DNA from: Oligoflexus tunisiensis
GTDB lineage: Bacteria; Bdellovibrionota_B; Oligoflexia; Oligoflexales; Oligoflexaceae
Assembly: GCF_001748245.1 (NCBI RefSeq)
Contig: NZ_BDFO01000001.1
Coordinates: forward strand, 5,216,483 to 5,280,482
Direction: 5' to 3'
DNA: 64,000 bases
Below the pieces are notes generated by a model, which did no database searches, was not told where the DNA came from, and saw only the letters and a program-made list of their open reading frames with translations. Positions within the stretch are counted from its first letter, which is position 1. The number at the start of each line of letters is the position of its first letter. This document shows positions 33,979-43,087 of the stretch, piece after piece. The position numbers and the translations under genes were made by a program.

Positions 33979-35124
33979 ATGGCAAAAATCCTGATGATTG
34001 GGCACAGGCAGGGTCTGGTGGAAGCGGCCCGAAACCAGGGACTGGATTTCCTTTTATGGAATGGCAAGGAACTGAAAAATCCGCTCCCGGCCCGGCATCT
34101 TGTCAAGCTTCCCTGGCCACGCAATCCCCAGGAGTGGCGGCAGCTGCAGCCTAAACTGTTAGCGCTGGGCCCTTTCACCGCCATCATCGGCGGTTCGGAA
34201 CGCGCCATTCCCCTGGTCGCCGCGCTCCGGCGCGCCTGTGGCCTGACCAGCACGGCGCCCATCAACCTTTTGCGCTGCCACGATAAGCTTCTGATGAAAA
34301 ACCGCCTGCGCACCGCGGATATCCCTCTCAATCCTTATCTTTGGGGCACCGGCCTCAGCGCCGATCACATCTGGCAAACCCTTGGCCCGCGTATCGTCTG
34401 CAAGGACCGTTCGGAATCCGGGGGGCGATCCATTCAAATTTACAGCGAAAAGCCCAGGCTTTTGGGTGAGCTGCAAAATCGGCAGAGGCTGTTCGAGTCC
34501 TTTAATCCGCATCCCGAATTCAGCGTTGAAAGTTTCGTGGAGAACGGTCGCATTATTTTTACCAACATCACGCAGTATTATTTGCGGCAGCATATCAACA
34601 TCCTGCCCGCAAGCCTGCCACCCGACGTGACGGCCCGGGTTCTGGACTTGAATGCACGCGTGCTGCAGATCATGGACGTGCAGCGGGGCATGACCCATGT
34701 GGAGATTTATCTAGGACCGGATGGGCCGGTGTTTGGGGAAATCGCGGTGCGGCCGCCCGGTGGCTACATCATGGAGCTTCTGCAGCTTGCCTATGGATTT
34801 CCCAGCTGGGAATCCTTCCTCAAACTGGAGCTCGGTCAAAGCTGTGAGCTGCCGCAGAAGGCCCACCGGGTCGCAGCGGTCCATGTTCTGCATCCTGGCC
34901 CCGGCATCATTCAGGCGATCAAGGGCTGGCTGGCCGTGAAACATCACGCTTCGGTGCATCGGGCCAAACTCAAGGTCGCTGTAGGGGATCGCCTCAGAAT
35001 TCGCGCGGCGGTGGGCGAGGATGTGGGTTACGTGCTGCAAACAGCCGCATCGATGGAGCAGCTGATTCCGGCCGTGGAGGATATTCGGCGACTCATGCAA
35101 TGGACGATGGAAAAAACCGGCTAG
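33979..35124 (+). CDS. ATP-grasp superfamily ligase
   Basis: This 381-residue protein belongs to the ATP-grasp carboxylate-amine/thiol ligases. An N-terminal pre-ATP-grasp domain (AKILMIGHRQGLVEAAR, residues 1-95) precedes a nucleotide-binding region (DKLLMKNRLRTADIPLNPY, then VCKDRSESGGRSIQIY). The metal-binding end is EIYLGPDGPVFGEIAVRPPGGY near residues 245-265. It resembles BL00235/carnosine-synthase-like members, which join an acid and an amine with ATP hydrolysis. The substrates cannot be told. The 3' end overlaps the convergent protease-LRR gene by 4 nt. Confidence 0.8.
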   Translation: MAKILMIGHRQGLVEAARNQGLDFLLWNGKELKNPLPARHLVKLPWPRNPQEWRQLQPKLLALGPFTAIIGGSERAIPLVAALRRACGLTSTAPINLLRCHDKLLMKNRLRTADIPLNPYLWGTGLSADHIWQTLGPRIVCKDRSESGGRSIQIYSEKPRLLGELQNRQRLFESFNPHPEFSVESFVENGRIIFTNITQYYLRQHINILPASLPPDVTARVLDLNARVLQIMDVQRGMTHVEIYLGPDGPVFGEIAVRPPGGYIMELLQLAYGFPSWESFLKLELGQSCELPQKAHRVAAVHVLHPGPGIIQAIKGWLAVKHHASVHRAKLKVAVGDRLRIRAAVGEDVGYVLQTAASMEQLIPAVEDIRRLMQWTMEKTG

Positions 35125-37394
35125 AAGATGCACTGGCCGTCAGGGATGGGACAGATGCGCGGCAGGTCGGGATTTTTGATGAGTGAAACCCAAAGACCTC
35201 GCAGGGGCGCCAGGGCTCTGATATCGGTCAACTGATTGGAATCCAGCACCAGTCGGTGCAGGTGGGGCAGTCCGGCGAGAACATCCACGTTGGTCAGTCG
35301 GTTGGCGCTCAGATCGAGAGAGCGCAGTTCGGAAAGAGCCAGCAGCGGCTCCACATTCGTGAGATCCTGATGATCGAGCACCAGCTCTTCAAGGTGCGTG
35401 AGCGGCATGAGCGGCGTCAGGTCCGAGATCCAGGGCGCCGCCTTCAGTCCCGAGAATTCCAGTTTTTTTTTTGACTGCAGCACGGCGTCCGCCGCGGCAC
35501 AGTCTGCATCATCCAGATCCCTCTGTCCGGCTTCACGGAGCATCAGACGCACCGTTTTGCTGGCTTCCCACAGCACCCGATCCTCTTCGCTCAGTTCCTT
35601 GGCAAACTCACAGTAGGCCTCGAAGGATCGCTGCGGTTCGGGATTATAAAGGCACTGGGCCCCCTCCGGACAGGCTGTGATCTTCTGCGGGTTGGCCAGG
35701 GCTTTTAATGTTTTGAGTTCCTTCAAATGGGCCACCGAGGAAAAATCCTCGATCTGATTCTGCGACAGATCCAGCACCTGAACCTGAGGCAGCTTGGAGA
35801 GGACGGCGATATCCTGAATGCTGTTGTTCCTGAGATCAATACTGCGAAGGCCCTGGGCTTCCGCGAGCGCCGCGATATTGGTCAGCCCGGCGCTGGTGAC
35901 GATCAGGGTATGCAGGCGAGGCAGCTCGGCAAACTTCACCTGTTCGAGTTGGATCGTATCATTGGAGCTGAGATTCAAGACTTCCAGCTGATGCAGGCTC
36001 TCCCAGGGAACGGCGGTCAGATCAAGGTTGCCACCATTGGTGGCCAGATTCAGCACGCGCAATTTTTTCAGACGGCTGAGAAAGCGGAAGTCATAGGGCA
36101 GCTTGCTTTTACTGGCGAAATCATAATTATTGCCGAGTGTCAGCTCTTCCAGATTTTCCAGCTGGCCCAGCGGGCTGATATCGACGAGACGGTTGCCGAT
36201 CAGTTCCAGCTTCTGCAGCTTCTTCAGTCCCACGATGGGTCTGAGGTCCGACAGCTGGCGATCCTTGAGCGCGAGATTGCTGATATCAAAGCTTACACCC
36301 GTGTATTTGAAAACCTTCCAGTTCGCCATCTCAGCAGCGGCCCGCTCCGGATCCGTGACCACCTGATCGAGGTCCGGAATCTCCCGCTTGCCCTCTTCCC
36401 CAAAGCTGGACATCAGAGCCTCGGCGGTCACCCACAGCGGATCATCCGGATTGAAATAAGCCAGCATGCGGGCCAGATCAGGATTGGAGCCCAGTGATTC
36501 CGGAGCATCCGCGGGCCGCAGACCGGGACCCTCAGGATTGTGCTTCGCGTCGAAACGCAGCGTTACGCCCGAGCTTTCCTGCAGCCAATCCACATAGGCG
36601 CCGGCAAAGGTATAAATGGATTCTCCCGATTCACAGATCCGTTCGGAATCCCAGACCGCTTTGGTATTGAGCGCCAGATTTTTTCCATTCAGATCACCGA
36701 GGACATACCAGCGGCCCTGGATCTGCGCGAACGCGGAACCACCGGAATCGCCACTGCAGGTGCCGAAGAGCGGCTTGGGACCGATGACCATGAGCTGGGA
36801 ATAATGCGAAGTATTTACGAAGCGGCGCAGATGCGTCTGAACCTGCAGCCTTTGGCCTGAGCAGCCGGCTTCGCTGGAAGGACAATCCGTTTTGGTGCGG
36901 CCATAACCGGCCAGCAGGATCGCATCCTCCTGCCCCAGGAGGTCCTCCAGCTGATCCGCCGAACGCAGAATTTCGGCCGGTTCATAGCCTGCGGGGGCCT
37001 CGCCTTCGAGTTTCACCCAGGCAATATCAAAGTTGGGAAAATATCGGGATCCATCTTTCGGTCGATAGCTTTGAAAGGCGGCCACGGGAAGACTGACCGC
37101 GGCGGGATCATCCTGCCCCTTGCCAAAGAGCACCACGAACTGCTTGGGATTCTTGAAGCCTTCCACACAATGCGCGGCGGTCAGCACAAGATTCCGCGCA
37201 ATCAGAGTCCCGCTGCAAAAGGAATCCAGGCCCGTGCGGCTGATTTTGGACAGCGAAACCGTGGACACATAGGCCGGACTGTTTTCGGGCACCGGCTGGC
37301 CGCCCACCATGTCCAGCTGCGAAACCGGCTGGGGTCCCGAGCCACAGGACAAGGCCAGGAGAGTCAGTCCGAAAAAAGTCATGAATTTCATCAT
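35121..37394 (-). CDS. Trypsin-like protease fused to leucine-rich repeats, lipoprotein
   Basis: This 757-residue lipoprotein has a signal ending in a lipobox-like ALSC. A chymotrypsin-fold domain follows (residues 30-275), with mature start MVGGQPVPENSPAYV. The triad is visible: His in LTAAHCVE, Asp in FDIAWVKL and Ser in CSGDSGGSAF. A linker of about 100 residues leads to leucine-rich repeats in two blocks (about 370-560 and 675-750). Their consensus resembles internalin-type LxxLxxLxLxxNxLxD (SELRSLDLSANRLTNVDVLAGL). The LRR part probably selects a protein target or surface while the protease acts on it. AAGGA lies 7 nt before the ATG. It is monocistronic. Confidence 0.88.
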   Translation of the reverse strand: MMKFMTFFGLTLLALSCGSGPQPVSQLDMVGGQPVPENSPAYVSTVSLSKISRTGLDSFCSGTLIARNLVLTAAHCVEGFKNPKQFVVLFGKGQDDPAAVSLPVAAFQSYRPKDGSRYFPNFDIAWVKLEGEAPAGYEPAEILRSADQLEDLLGQEDAILLAGYGRTKTDCPSSEAGCSGQRLQVQTHLRRFVNTSHYSQLMVIGPKPLFGTCSGDSGGSAFAQIQGRWYVLGDLNGKNLALNTKAVWDSERICESGESIYTFAGAYVDWLQESSGVTLRFDAKHNPEGPGLRPADAPESLGSNPDLARMLAYFNPDDPLWVTAEALMSSFGEEGKREIPDLDQVVTDPERAAAEMANWKVFKYTGVSFDISNLALKDRQLSDLRPIVGLKKLQKLELIGNRLVDISPLGQLENLEELTLGNNYDFASKSKLPYDFRFLSRLKKLRVLNLATNGGNLDLTAVPWESLHQLEVLNLSSNDTIQLEQVKFAELPRLHTLIVTSAGLTNIAALAEAQGLRSIDLRNNSIQDIAVLSKLPQVQVLDLSQNQIEDFSSVAHLKELKTLKALANPQKITACPEGAQCLYNPEPQRSFEAYCEFAKELSEEDRVLWEASKTVRLMLREAGQRDLDDADCAAADAVLQSKKKLEFSGLKAAPWISDLTPLMPLTHLEELVLDHQDLTNVEPLLALSELRSLDLSANRLTNVDVLAGLPHLHRLVLDSNQLTDIRALAPLRGLWVSLIKNPDLPRICPIPDGQCIF

Positions 37395-37533
37395 GCAATG
37401 GTCCTTCTTGGGCTGGACTTATACAATTTGACATCGTCGATTATGAGGAAATCCCCGCACCCGTTCGCTACCAGAGACAGAGACAGGGCGCAAGTCAGAT
37501 TTCGCTAAGATCGAACAGCCTTTGCAGAAAGGA

Positions 37534-38865
37534 TCAGGCTGCAGCTCGTGGCTGGGAAGGATTCTGGCTGAGTGGGATGGAGATCACATAGCAGGTATCG
37601 GGGCTATAGGGGTCCAAAGTCATCCGACCCCCGATGCTGTCCAGGAAGTCGAGACTCAGGCGCAGGTTGACGTCCCAGGCGCTGCGCTGGGTGGTCTGTT
37701 CCTGAATGGTGCGACGCTCCTGATAGGAAAGACTCGGCCCGCTATCGAATACCCGCACCTGCATCTGGCGTCCGTAGAGGCGGAGCTGCAGACGCACCCA
37801 GGCCGGTTCCTGACCGGCTGCGGCTTCCACTCCTTTATTCACGAGGGAAACCAGAGCAAAGAGCGCGGCCGCGGCCGGCACATGCAGCCAGGCTTGCGGT
37901 TGATCTGCACTGAAATCGAGACTCACGCCACGGGCGATCGCTTTTTCCCGGGTCAGTTCATTCAGGTGATTCAGAAAATCCACCGCCCGCAAGGCGACCT
38001 TGTCCTGGTCGCCATGAGTATGACTGAAGAGCAGAAGACTTTCCGTCAAACGCTCGAGTTCACGCAGGGGCTGATCCAGGTGCTGCAGCAGGAGAGTGCC
38101 CTTGTTATATAAAACATCATCGGGATTCCATTGCATGACTTCGTCGAGTTTCTTATGCATGGCTCCCAGCGGTTCCTGCATGTTGCGGCTGATATCGCGC
38201 GCCATATCCCCAAGCAAACTCAGACTCGCCCGCCGCAGATTGAGGGCATTGGTCTTTTGATTGGCTCTATCCGCACGCTGCCGACTGACCTCCACCGAGG
38301 CCACGGTGGCAAAGGCGGCGGCGAAGGCGGTCACCATGGTGGCCAGCGTCGTCCCAACCGTCAGCTCAAACGTCATGCCGGACGCCAGCACAAAACCATA
38401 CTGTCGATTCACCAGAAGAACGACCAGGCACTCCACAAAAATCACAGCCACCGAGAACATCCCGGTCCAGCGACCACAGAGGAGGATGGTTCCAAACGAG
38501 ATCAGAGGATACCAGGCCATGATCGTGGCAAAGGGTGATTTCGCGGCCGTCAGTGCCCAGAAACTGATACAGGTGGCCAGGGTCGTCATGTAAAAGGCGG
38601 CGATCCATTCCACATGCCGGGCCCGCCGCACAACGAAATAGCCGATGATGCTGACCAGGGCGATGGGCATTTCCAGCCCGAGCACTTCATGATAACGGCG
38701 GTAATGCAGAGCCAGAATTCCATTCAGAAGGGCCACGAAAAATCCGGTCAGACAAATATGATGCATGGCCCGCTGCCGAAACGCATCGAGCGAGGTGGGG
38801 CCGCGACGGTCCCTTTTCACCCGGCGGTCAAAGATGCGAATCAATGTCAGAAAAAACCACTGCAT
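37534..38865 (-). CDS. Six-TM degenerate histidine kinase (pseudokinase)
   Basis: This 443-residue membrane protein has about six TM helices (residues 30-200; the block shares the W-x-P and Gly-rich turn pattern of the 29025-31307 protein). A coiled-coil/DHp-like helix follows (LLGDMARDISRNMQEPLGAM) in which Arg replaces the phosphoacceptor His. The ATPase-like domain (about 330-435) retains only an altered G1 box (DSGPSL), with no GxGLGL lid. It should not phosphorylate itself and may work as a sensor that binds partners. AGGA is 5 nt before the ATG. It lies 6 nt downstream of the smaller homologue, forming a two-gene operon. Confidence 0.72.
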   Translation of the reverse strand: MQWFFLTLIRIFDRRVKRDRRGPTSLDAFRQRAMHHICLTGFFVALLNGILALHYRRYHEVLGLEMPIALVSIIGYFVVRRARHVEWIAAFYMTTLATCISFWALTAAKSPFATIMAWYPLISFGTILLCGRWTGMFSVAVIFVECLVVLLVNRQYGFVLASGMTFELTVGTTLATMVTAFAAAFATVASVEVSRQRADRANQKTNALNLRRASLSLLGDMARDISRNMQEPLGAMHKKLDEVMQWNPDDVLYNKGTLLLQHLDQPLRELERLTESLLLFSHTHGDQDKVALRAVDFLNHLNELTREKAIARGVSLDFSADQPQAWLHVPAAAALFALVSLVNKGVEAAAGQEPAWVRLQLRLYGRQMQVRVFDSGPSLSYQERRTIQEQTTQRSAWDVNLRLSLDFLDSIGGRMTLDPYSPDTCYVISIPLSQNPSQPRAAA

Positions 38866-38871
38866 ATCATC

Positions 38872-39723
38872 CTAACCTTGCGCGCGTTGCGAGATGGCGC
38901 TCAGCTTTTCGGTGCTCTCCTGCAGCTCGCGGGCGACCTTTTGCACGTCTTCAATTTTCGCATCATTGCGCTTCGCGACCGTTTCAAGGCTCTGCAGCTG
39001 CTGCTGAAACTGGGCCAGCTGCGCTTGCAGGTCCTGGGCCATGCCGCCCATGCGTTCCCCTACCGTCGCCAGGCGGGCGGCCTCATCATCGGTGAAGCGC
39101 AGGAGTACAGCCCGCAACTCAGCTCGATTGCGAATCACGTCATAAGCCATCATCAGGAGCAGAAAACAGACCTGCAGCGCCAGAACCTGAGCCGCAAGAC
39201 TCGACACCAGCGCACTCTGATCGGAAAAACGGCCGATGGTATGGCCGTACTGCACATTGTTCTGCAGCACGAACCAAAAAAGCCCCGTGGCGAGGACGGT
39301 GTAAGCCGCCCCCTGCTTCACCCCCAGGACCAGGACGGAGAACACGATCAGAAAGGTAATCCATACCCAATACATCGCGTGAATGGTTCCCGCCGCGATC
39401 TGAGCCCAGGCGCAGATGCCGGTGCAGTAGACCAGATAAAGAAAGGCGCAAAGGTTCAGCCGTCCGGTGGAACGATAATAGGACATCAGCACCAGGGGAA
39501 TCATAACCAGCATGAAGGCAATGCCAGCCATTTGCCAGATGTCCCAGGCCGAGGATTCAAAGAGGAAAACAAAGGGATGAAGTAAAGCACCAAACAGCCC
39601 GGTCCGCACCAACGCACGGCTGCGATAGAGTTCAATGACGCTCAGCTTTTGCCAATCTTTTGGCAAAAACCAATCGACCGTCTGAATCCAAAATCTTTTC
39701 TGCGGCTTCACGGGGACTCCCAC
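38872..39723 (-). CDS. Six-TM sensor-like protein with coiled-coil tail, paralogue of the pseudokinases
   Basis: This 283-residue protein has an N-terminal cytoplasmic segment and about six TM helices (residues 35-200; AMYWVWITFLIVFSVLVLG aligns with the family's W-x-P region). A cytoplasmic coiled coil follows (205-280; LATVGERMGGMAQDLQAQL). The start of the coiled coil resembles the DHp helix of its neighbour, but there is no His and no ATPase domain. It may pair with the 443-residue protein downstream. The annotated start is GTG at 39723. A second GTG at 39711, with GGGAG 5 nt before it, is about as likely and would remove four residues. Confidence 0.65.
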   Translation of the reverse strand: MGVPVKPQKRFWIQTVDWFLPKDWQKLSVIELYRSRALVRTGLFGALLHPFVFLFESSAWDIWQMAGIAFMLVMIPLVLMSYYRSTGRLNLCAFLYLVYCTGICAWAQIAAGTIHAMYWVWITFLIVFSVLVLGVKQGAAYTVLATGLFWFVLQNNVQYGHTIGRFSDQSALVSSLAAQVLALQVCFLLLMMAYDVIRNRAELRAVLLRFTDDEAARLATVGERMGGMAQDLQAQLAQFQQQLQSLETVAKRNDAKIEDVQKVARELQESTEKLSAISQRAQG

Positions 39724-39770
39724 TTGAGCGAATCCTGCGTAGAAGGCATCGGAATTTCAGCGGAAAACTG

Positions 39771-39803
39771 GAGAGCCCCGGCGGTGAATGCCGGGACGAA
39801 TTC
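39771..39803 (-). promoter_or_regulatory. Hairpin in the leader of the pseudokinase operon
   Basis: CCCGGC (39777-39782) and GCCGGG (39790-39795) form a 6-bp stem with a 7-nt loop. GAGA and TCTC at the outside edges could extend it after internal mismatches. A second small hairpin based on CACA/TGTG lies just beyond it. They sit between the zinc-ribbon stop (39850) and the start at 39723. No T tract follows, so this is not a canonical terminator. Confidence 0.35.
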
Positions 39804-39849
39804 TCACATCCGGTGTGGATCACCAGGAAAAAACGAACTTGGAAAGGGA

Positions 39850-40086
39850 TTAAATGATTTCCCGTCCGGCGATATATCCGGTGCTACGGGTATTACAACC
39901 ACAGGTTCGGTTGCCAGCAGACTCGAACAGTGCACCGCAGGAGATGCAGGTGCGGATCTTGATTTTAATAGGGGAAAGATTTGCCAAACGTCGCGCATGG
40001 TTCTTCAGCTCGATGTCCTTGACCACCGAAGGCGGAAGACGCTTGATTTTGTTGGCTTGAAATTCCCGCTCGATTTCTTGCGTCAT
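39850..40086 (-). CDS. Small Cys-rich zinc-ribbon-like protein
   Basis: This protein is about 78 residues long. An N-terminal basic helical half is followed by RTCISCGALFESAGNRTCGCNTR. That is the widespread short zinc-binding pattern 'RxCLxCxxxFxSxGxxNRxCxxC', here with one spacing shortened to CxC at the second knuckle. It probably binds one zinc ion. The start is uncertain: the ATG at 40086 has only GGGG at 10 nt, while an ATG at 40152 would add 22 residues but has no ribosome site. It is divergent from the large lipoprotein gene. Confidence 0.55.
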   Translation of the reverse strand: MTQEIEREFQANKIKRLPPSVVKDIELKNHARRLANLSPIKIKIRTCISCGALFESAGNRTCGCNTRSTGYIAGREII

Positions 40087-40203
40087 CAGCAAGTGCCCCT
40101 TTATACTTGAGTCACACTCAACATGCGAAGTATCGACGACACGTAAAGCCATCAAAATGGCGCAAAATTATTAAGAAATGTCAAGAAAAACAAAGAAAAT
40201 ACA

Positions 40204-42534
40204 ATGAATATGCAAACTGCGCCAGGTAAATTTTGCTCCGGTTCGATTTTCTTCATGATCGTTCTGTGGCCCCTGGCGTGTACCAGTTCGGATCGCGCGC
40301 CCACTCCCGTGGAATGGACAGAAAATCATGTAGAAGCTCCCAGTCCCCCGACGATAAAGGCTTTTGCCAAATTGATCGACCGCGATTTGGCAGCATCTCA
40401 ACCGCATCTGCGACCTCATCAAGGCCAAATCGTACTGGGTCAAAACCAGTTGCAGCTGGTGGCCGGCAGCGTTCCGCCGCTCAGTGGCGGCTCCGTATTT
40501 TACCCCGTGCTCAGTGCCATCTACAAAGCGACGGATAAATCGTGGCAGCAGCAAACCTGGCAGCCTTCACTGGACATCAACATCAGCACGATGAACGGAG
40601 AAAGTCTGGCGCTCATCGGCCAGGATATTGAACATCACAACAATCAGCCGCACCTCATTTCCTTTTTCCGCTCGAGCAAGCCGGAACTGGGCGCGGTGCG
40701 ATTGGATATGCAGTGGCTGGGTGAAAGCCCGCTGGTTAAGATTTCCATTGTTCAGTCGGGTGGAACCGCGCCTCTGCGCTGGATCCTGCGCCTCGGCTCG
40801 GGTTACGGCGCCGAGCACTGGATTCCCTTCGATCAGAAACGCTTTCTTGGGGTCACGGTCAGTCTTTTTCCGGACGTTTTCACGGTTCTCTCGCCAATGC
40901 CCTTGAGCATTCGAACGGAAAAGCAGCAGACTTATCTTTCCGCCGTGACCGTTCCCGGCCGGGACAATGCCTTTGTTCTGCTGCCCGGTCGTGAGGCGGT
41001 CCTGCAGCAGGCGGCACTGGTCGCGCAACTCAAACAGTGCCGCGGTGATTGTCTGCGCGTGCCCGCGCGCAGCGAAACCTGGCAGATTCAGCTGCCCTGG
41101 CGTCAGCCGATGCCACGCCTCGACAAAAGACTCTTTCAATCCCTCTTCGTGCATGATGCCCAAGGCGCCTTTATCAGCACGCTGCCCATTTTTGAAGGCG
41201 AACCCTTGAAGTGGAATCTGCCGGCCGATGCAAAATGGGAGGTTTTGTATCCGGACAGTCAGGGCATTCTGCAGAAAGTTCAGTTTGATCAAGACCAACG
41301 CACGGCTCAGCTGCCTCCTCTGGCTTTGGGTTCCGTGCAGGTGCAGCTCAAACCCGGACGTCCCGGCTTTATCGACATCCGCGATGCGGTTCGCACGGGC
41401 AGCGTAGGATGGGCCCGGCAGCTTGCGTCACGACCCTCTGATATTTTAACGGCGCATGTTTTTTTGCAGAAAACCTGGCCCTTCACCGCTCAGCTTCCGG
41501 CCGGTGATTATCAACTGCAAATACGCGACGGCATGCAACGCCTCTGCGCGCAACGCTTCACCATCCTGCCTGGCCGTCATCAGGTGATCAGCTGCATCAG
41601 CGAATCCCCCAGCCCGGAACTTTCGCTGCGCGCCAACCTCAGTCTCGACACTGTTCCATCCGATGAAATGCTGCAGGCGGCTCATTTTCAAGCGATCGGC
41701 CGTCTGTTGCGGACGGGCAAGGAAATCAGCAGCGCCCAGGAGATCCCCATGCTGATCGCCGAGGATCATAGTCTCGGCTTGAGCCTCAGGGCTTTTCCCG
41801 CAGACGAATCCCTGCGGCGAAGCTGGCTGGCGGTGAAACCCAGGGATCATACCGCTCTGCTTCCAGCGTTCGCCAAATTCGCCCAGGATCAGAATCCTCC
41901 GCTGCAGCTGGTGCTGGAATGCCCGCAGATCGGTTTTCAGTTTGAAGACTACCGCTGGATGGCCCTGACTCTTGAGCCCGATATGATCGAGGTTTTTGGC
42001 TGTCAGCAGTATGAAATGATGGATGCCTTCCTGCAGGTCGCTCACAAACTCCAGCAGAAAAGTTCGCATCCCATAAAACTGGCGACCTCAGCTCCCTTTC
42101 GTGGTCGCGGACTCGAGACCGATTTTATTCCGGCGCTGTATATTCCCCAGCCGCAGAATCTTTTGAACGCTCTGCGAAACGGTGAATACAGTCTCGGTCT
42201 GCGCAGTGAGATTCTGGTGACGGATCCGCTGCCAACGTCCGGCACCAGCGAACCCCAGACGCTCGGCGTCGTCATTCGCAGCTACGATATGAAGGACCAG
42301 GGCGCTCTGATCCGAATCCATGATCAATACGGTTTCCTCACCGAACTGGCTCTGCCCCCTGGTCGTAACACCGAGCAGAAGCTGCAGATCCCCGTGCGCC
42401 TGAGGCCTTCGAGCCGCTTTCTGCGGGTGGAGCTTGTGCGCCAGACTTTAGGCCCCGGCGGAAAGGAAGATGGAATGACGCAGCCTTTCCTTCTAGCCAC
42501 GAGCAACTTTTTAGGCTTGAATGGTCCCCCATAA
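40204..42534 (+). CDS. Large lipoprotein, CehA/McbA-like C-terminal half
   Basis: This 776-residue lipoprotein has a signal with lipobox PLAC (IVLWPLACTSS). The N-terminal 400 residues are beta-rich and unrecognised. Residues 560-760 resemble the end of CehA/McbA-type PHP-fold metallohydrolases: 'FQFEDYRWMALTLEPDMIEVFG', then 'KLATSAPFRGRG', then 'LLNALRNGEYSLGL' followed by a beta sandwich. The His/Asp metal ligands of that family (GSDxH after TxT) are not apparent, so it may be an inactive relative. There is no clear Shine-Dalgarno site before the ATG, and a second ATG two codons on is equally possible. It is followed after 25 nt by hpt. Confidence 0.55.
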   Translation: MNMQTAPGKFCSGSIFFMIVLWPLACTSSDRAPTPVEWTENHVEAPSPPTIKAFAKLIDRDLAASQPHLRPHQGQIVLGQNQLQLVAGSVPPLSGGSVFYPVLSAIYKATDKSWQQQTWQPSLDINISTMNGESLALIGQDIEHHNNQPHLISFFRSSKPELGAVRLDMQWLGESPLVKISIVQSGGTAPLRWILRLGSGYGAEHWIPFDQKRFLGVTVSLFPDVFTVLSPMPLSIRTEKQQTYLSAVTVPGRDNAFVLLPGREAVLQQAALVAQLKQCRGDCLRVPARSETWQIQLPWRQPMPRLDKRLFQSLFVHDAQGAFISTLPIFEGEPLKWNLPADAKWEVLYPDSQGILQKVQFDQDQRTAQLPPLALGSVQVQLKPGRPGFIDIRDAVRTGSVGWARQLASRPSDILTAHVFLQKTWPFTAQLPAGDYQLQIRDGMQRLCAQRFTILPGRHQVISCISESPSPELSLRANLSLDTVPSDEMLQAAHFQAIGRLLRTGKEISSAQEIPMLIAEDHSLGLSLRAFPADESLRRSWLAVKPRDHTALLPAFAKFAQDQNPPLQLVLECPQIGFQFEDYRWMALTLEPDMIEVFGCQQYEMMDAFLQVAHKLQQKSSHPIKLATSAPFRGRGLETDFIPALYIPQPQNLLNALRNGEYSLGLRSEILVTDPLPTSGTSEPQTLGVVIRSYDMKDQGALIRIHDQYGFLTELALPPGRNTEQKLQIPVRLRPSSRFLRVELVRQTLGPGGKEDGMTQPFLLATSNFLGLNGPP

Positions 42535-42559
42535 TCGCCAACGTCGGGGGAAGGCAGAC

Positions 42560-43087
42560 ATGACAGAGTATTCCATGCATCCGCTCATTTCAGCAGACCG
42601 TATCGCCAGTCGGGTGCGGGAATTGGGACAGCGCATCAGTCGCGACTATCAAGGACAGACGCTGTGCATCATTGGCGTTTTGAAAGGTTCCGTGATTTTC
42701 CTGGCCGATTTGATTCGCGCCATTGAAGTGCCCTGCGAAATTGAATTCATCGGTGTGTCGAGTTACGAAGGCATGCATTCCACCGGTCACGTCCGCATCA
42801 ACTACGATCTTTCGGTGGACATCGAAGGCAAGCATGTTCTGCTGGTCGAGGATATCATCGACACCGGCCATACCATCGACTACCTCATCAAGACCCTGGA
42901 GGTCCGGGCGCCCAAGTCTTTAAAAGTCGCCTGCCTGCTCTCCAAACCGGAAGCGCATCAGATCAAACTGGACATCGACTACACCGGTTTTGAGATCAGC
43001 AAGGAATTCGTTATCGGTTACGGACTGGACCTCGACGGACTCTATCGCAACCTGCCCGATCTGATGCAGATGCTCCCTAAATCCTGA
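42560..43087 (+). CDS. hpt: Hypoxanthine phosphoribosyltransferase
   Basis: This 175-residue enzyme transfers phosphoribose from PRPP to hypoxanthine (and probably guanine) in purine salvage. The PRPP loop is VEDIIDTGHTI (about 98-108) and the pyrophosphate loop is GVLKGS near residue 40. The flexible loop SSYEGMHSTG and the C-terminal base-binding segment FVIGYGLDLDGLYRNLP are typical of the HPRT family. The ATG at 42560 has GGGGGAAGG just upstream, whereas the frame start at 42521 lies inside the upstream gene. The 3' end overlaps the convergent unknown gene by 11 nt. Confidence 0.95.
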   Translation: MTEYSMHPLISADRIASRVRELGQRISRDYQGQTLCIIGVLKGSVIFLADLIRAIEVPCEIEFIGVSSYEGMHSTGHVRINYDLSVDIEGKHVLLVEDIIDTGHTIDYLIKTLEVRAPKSLKVACLLSKPEAHQIKLDIDYTGFEISKEFVIGYGLDLDGLYRNLPDLMQMLPKS

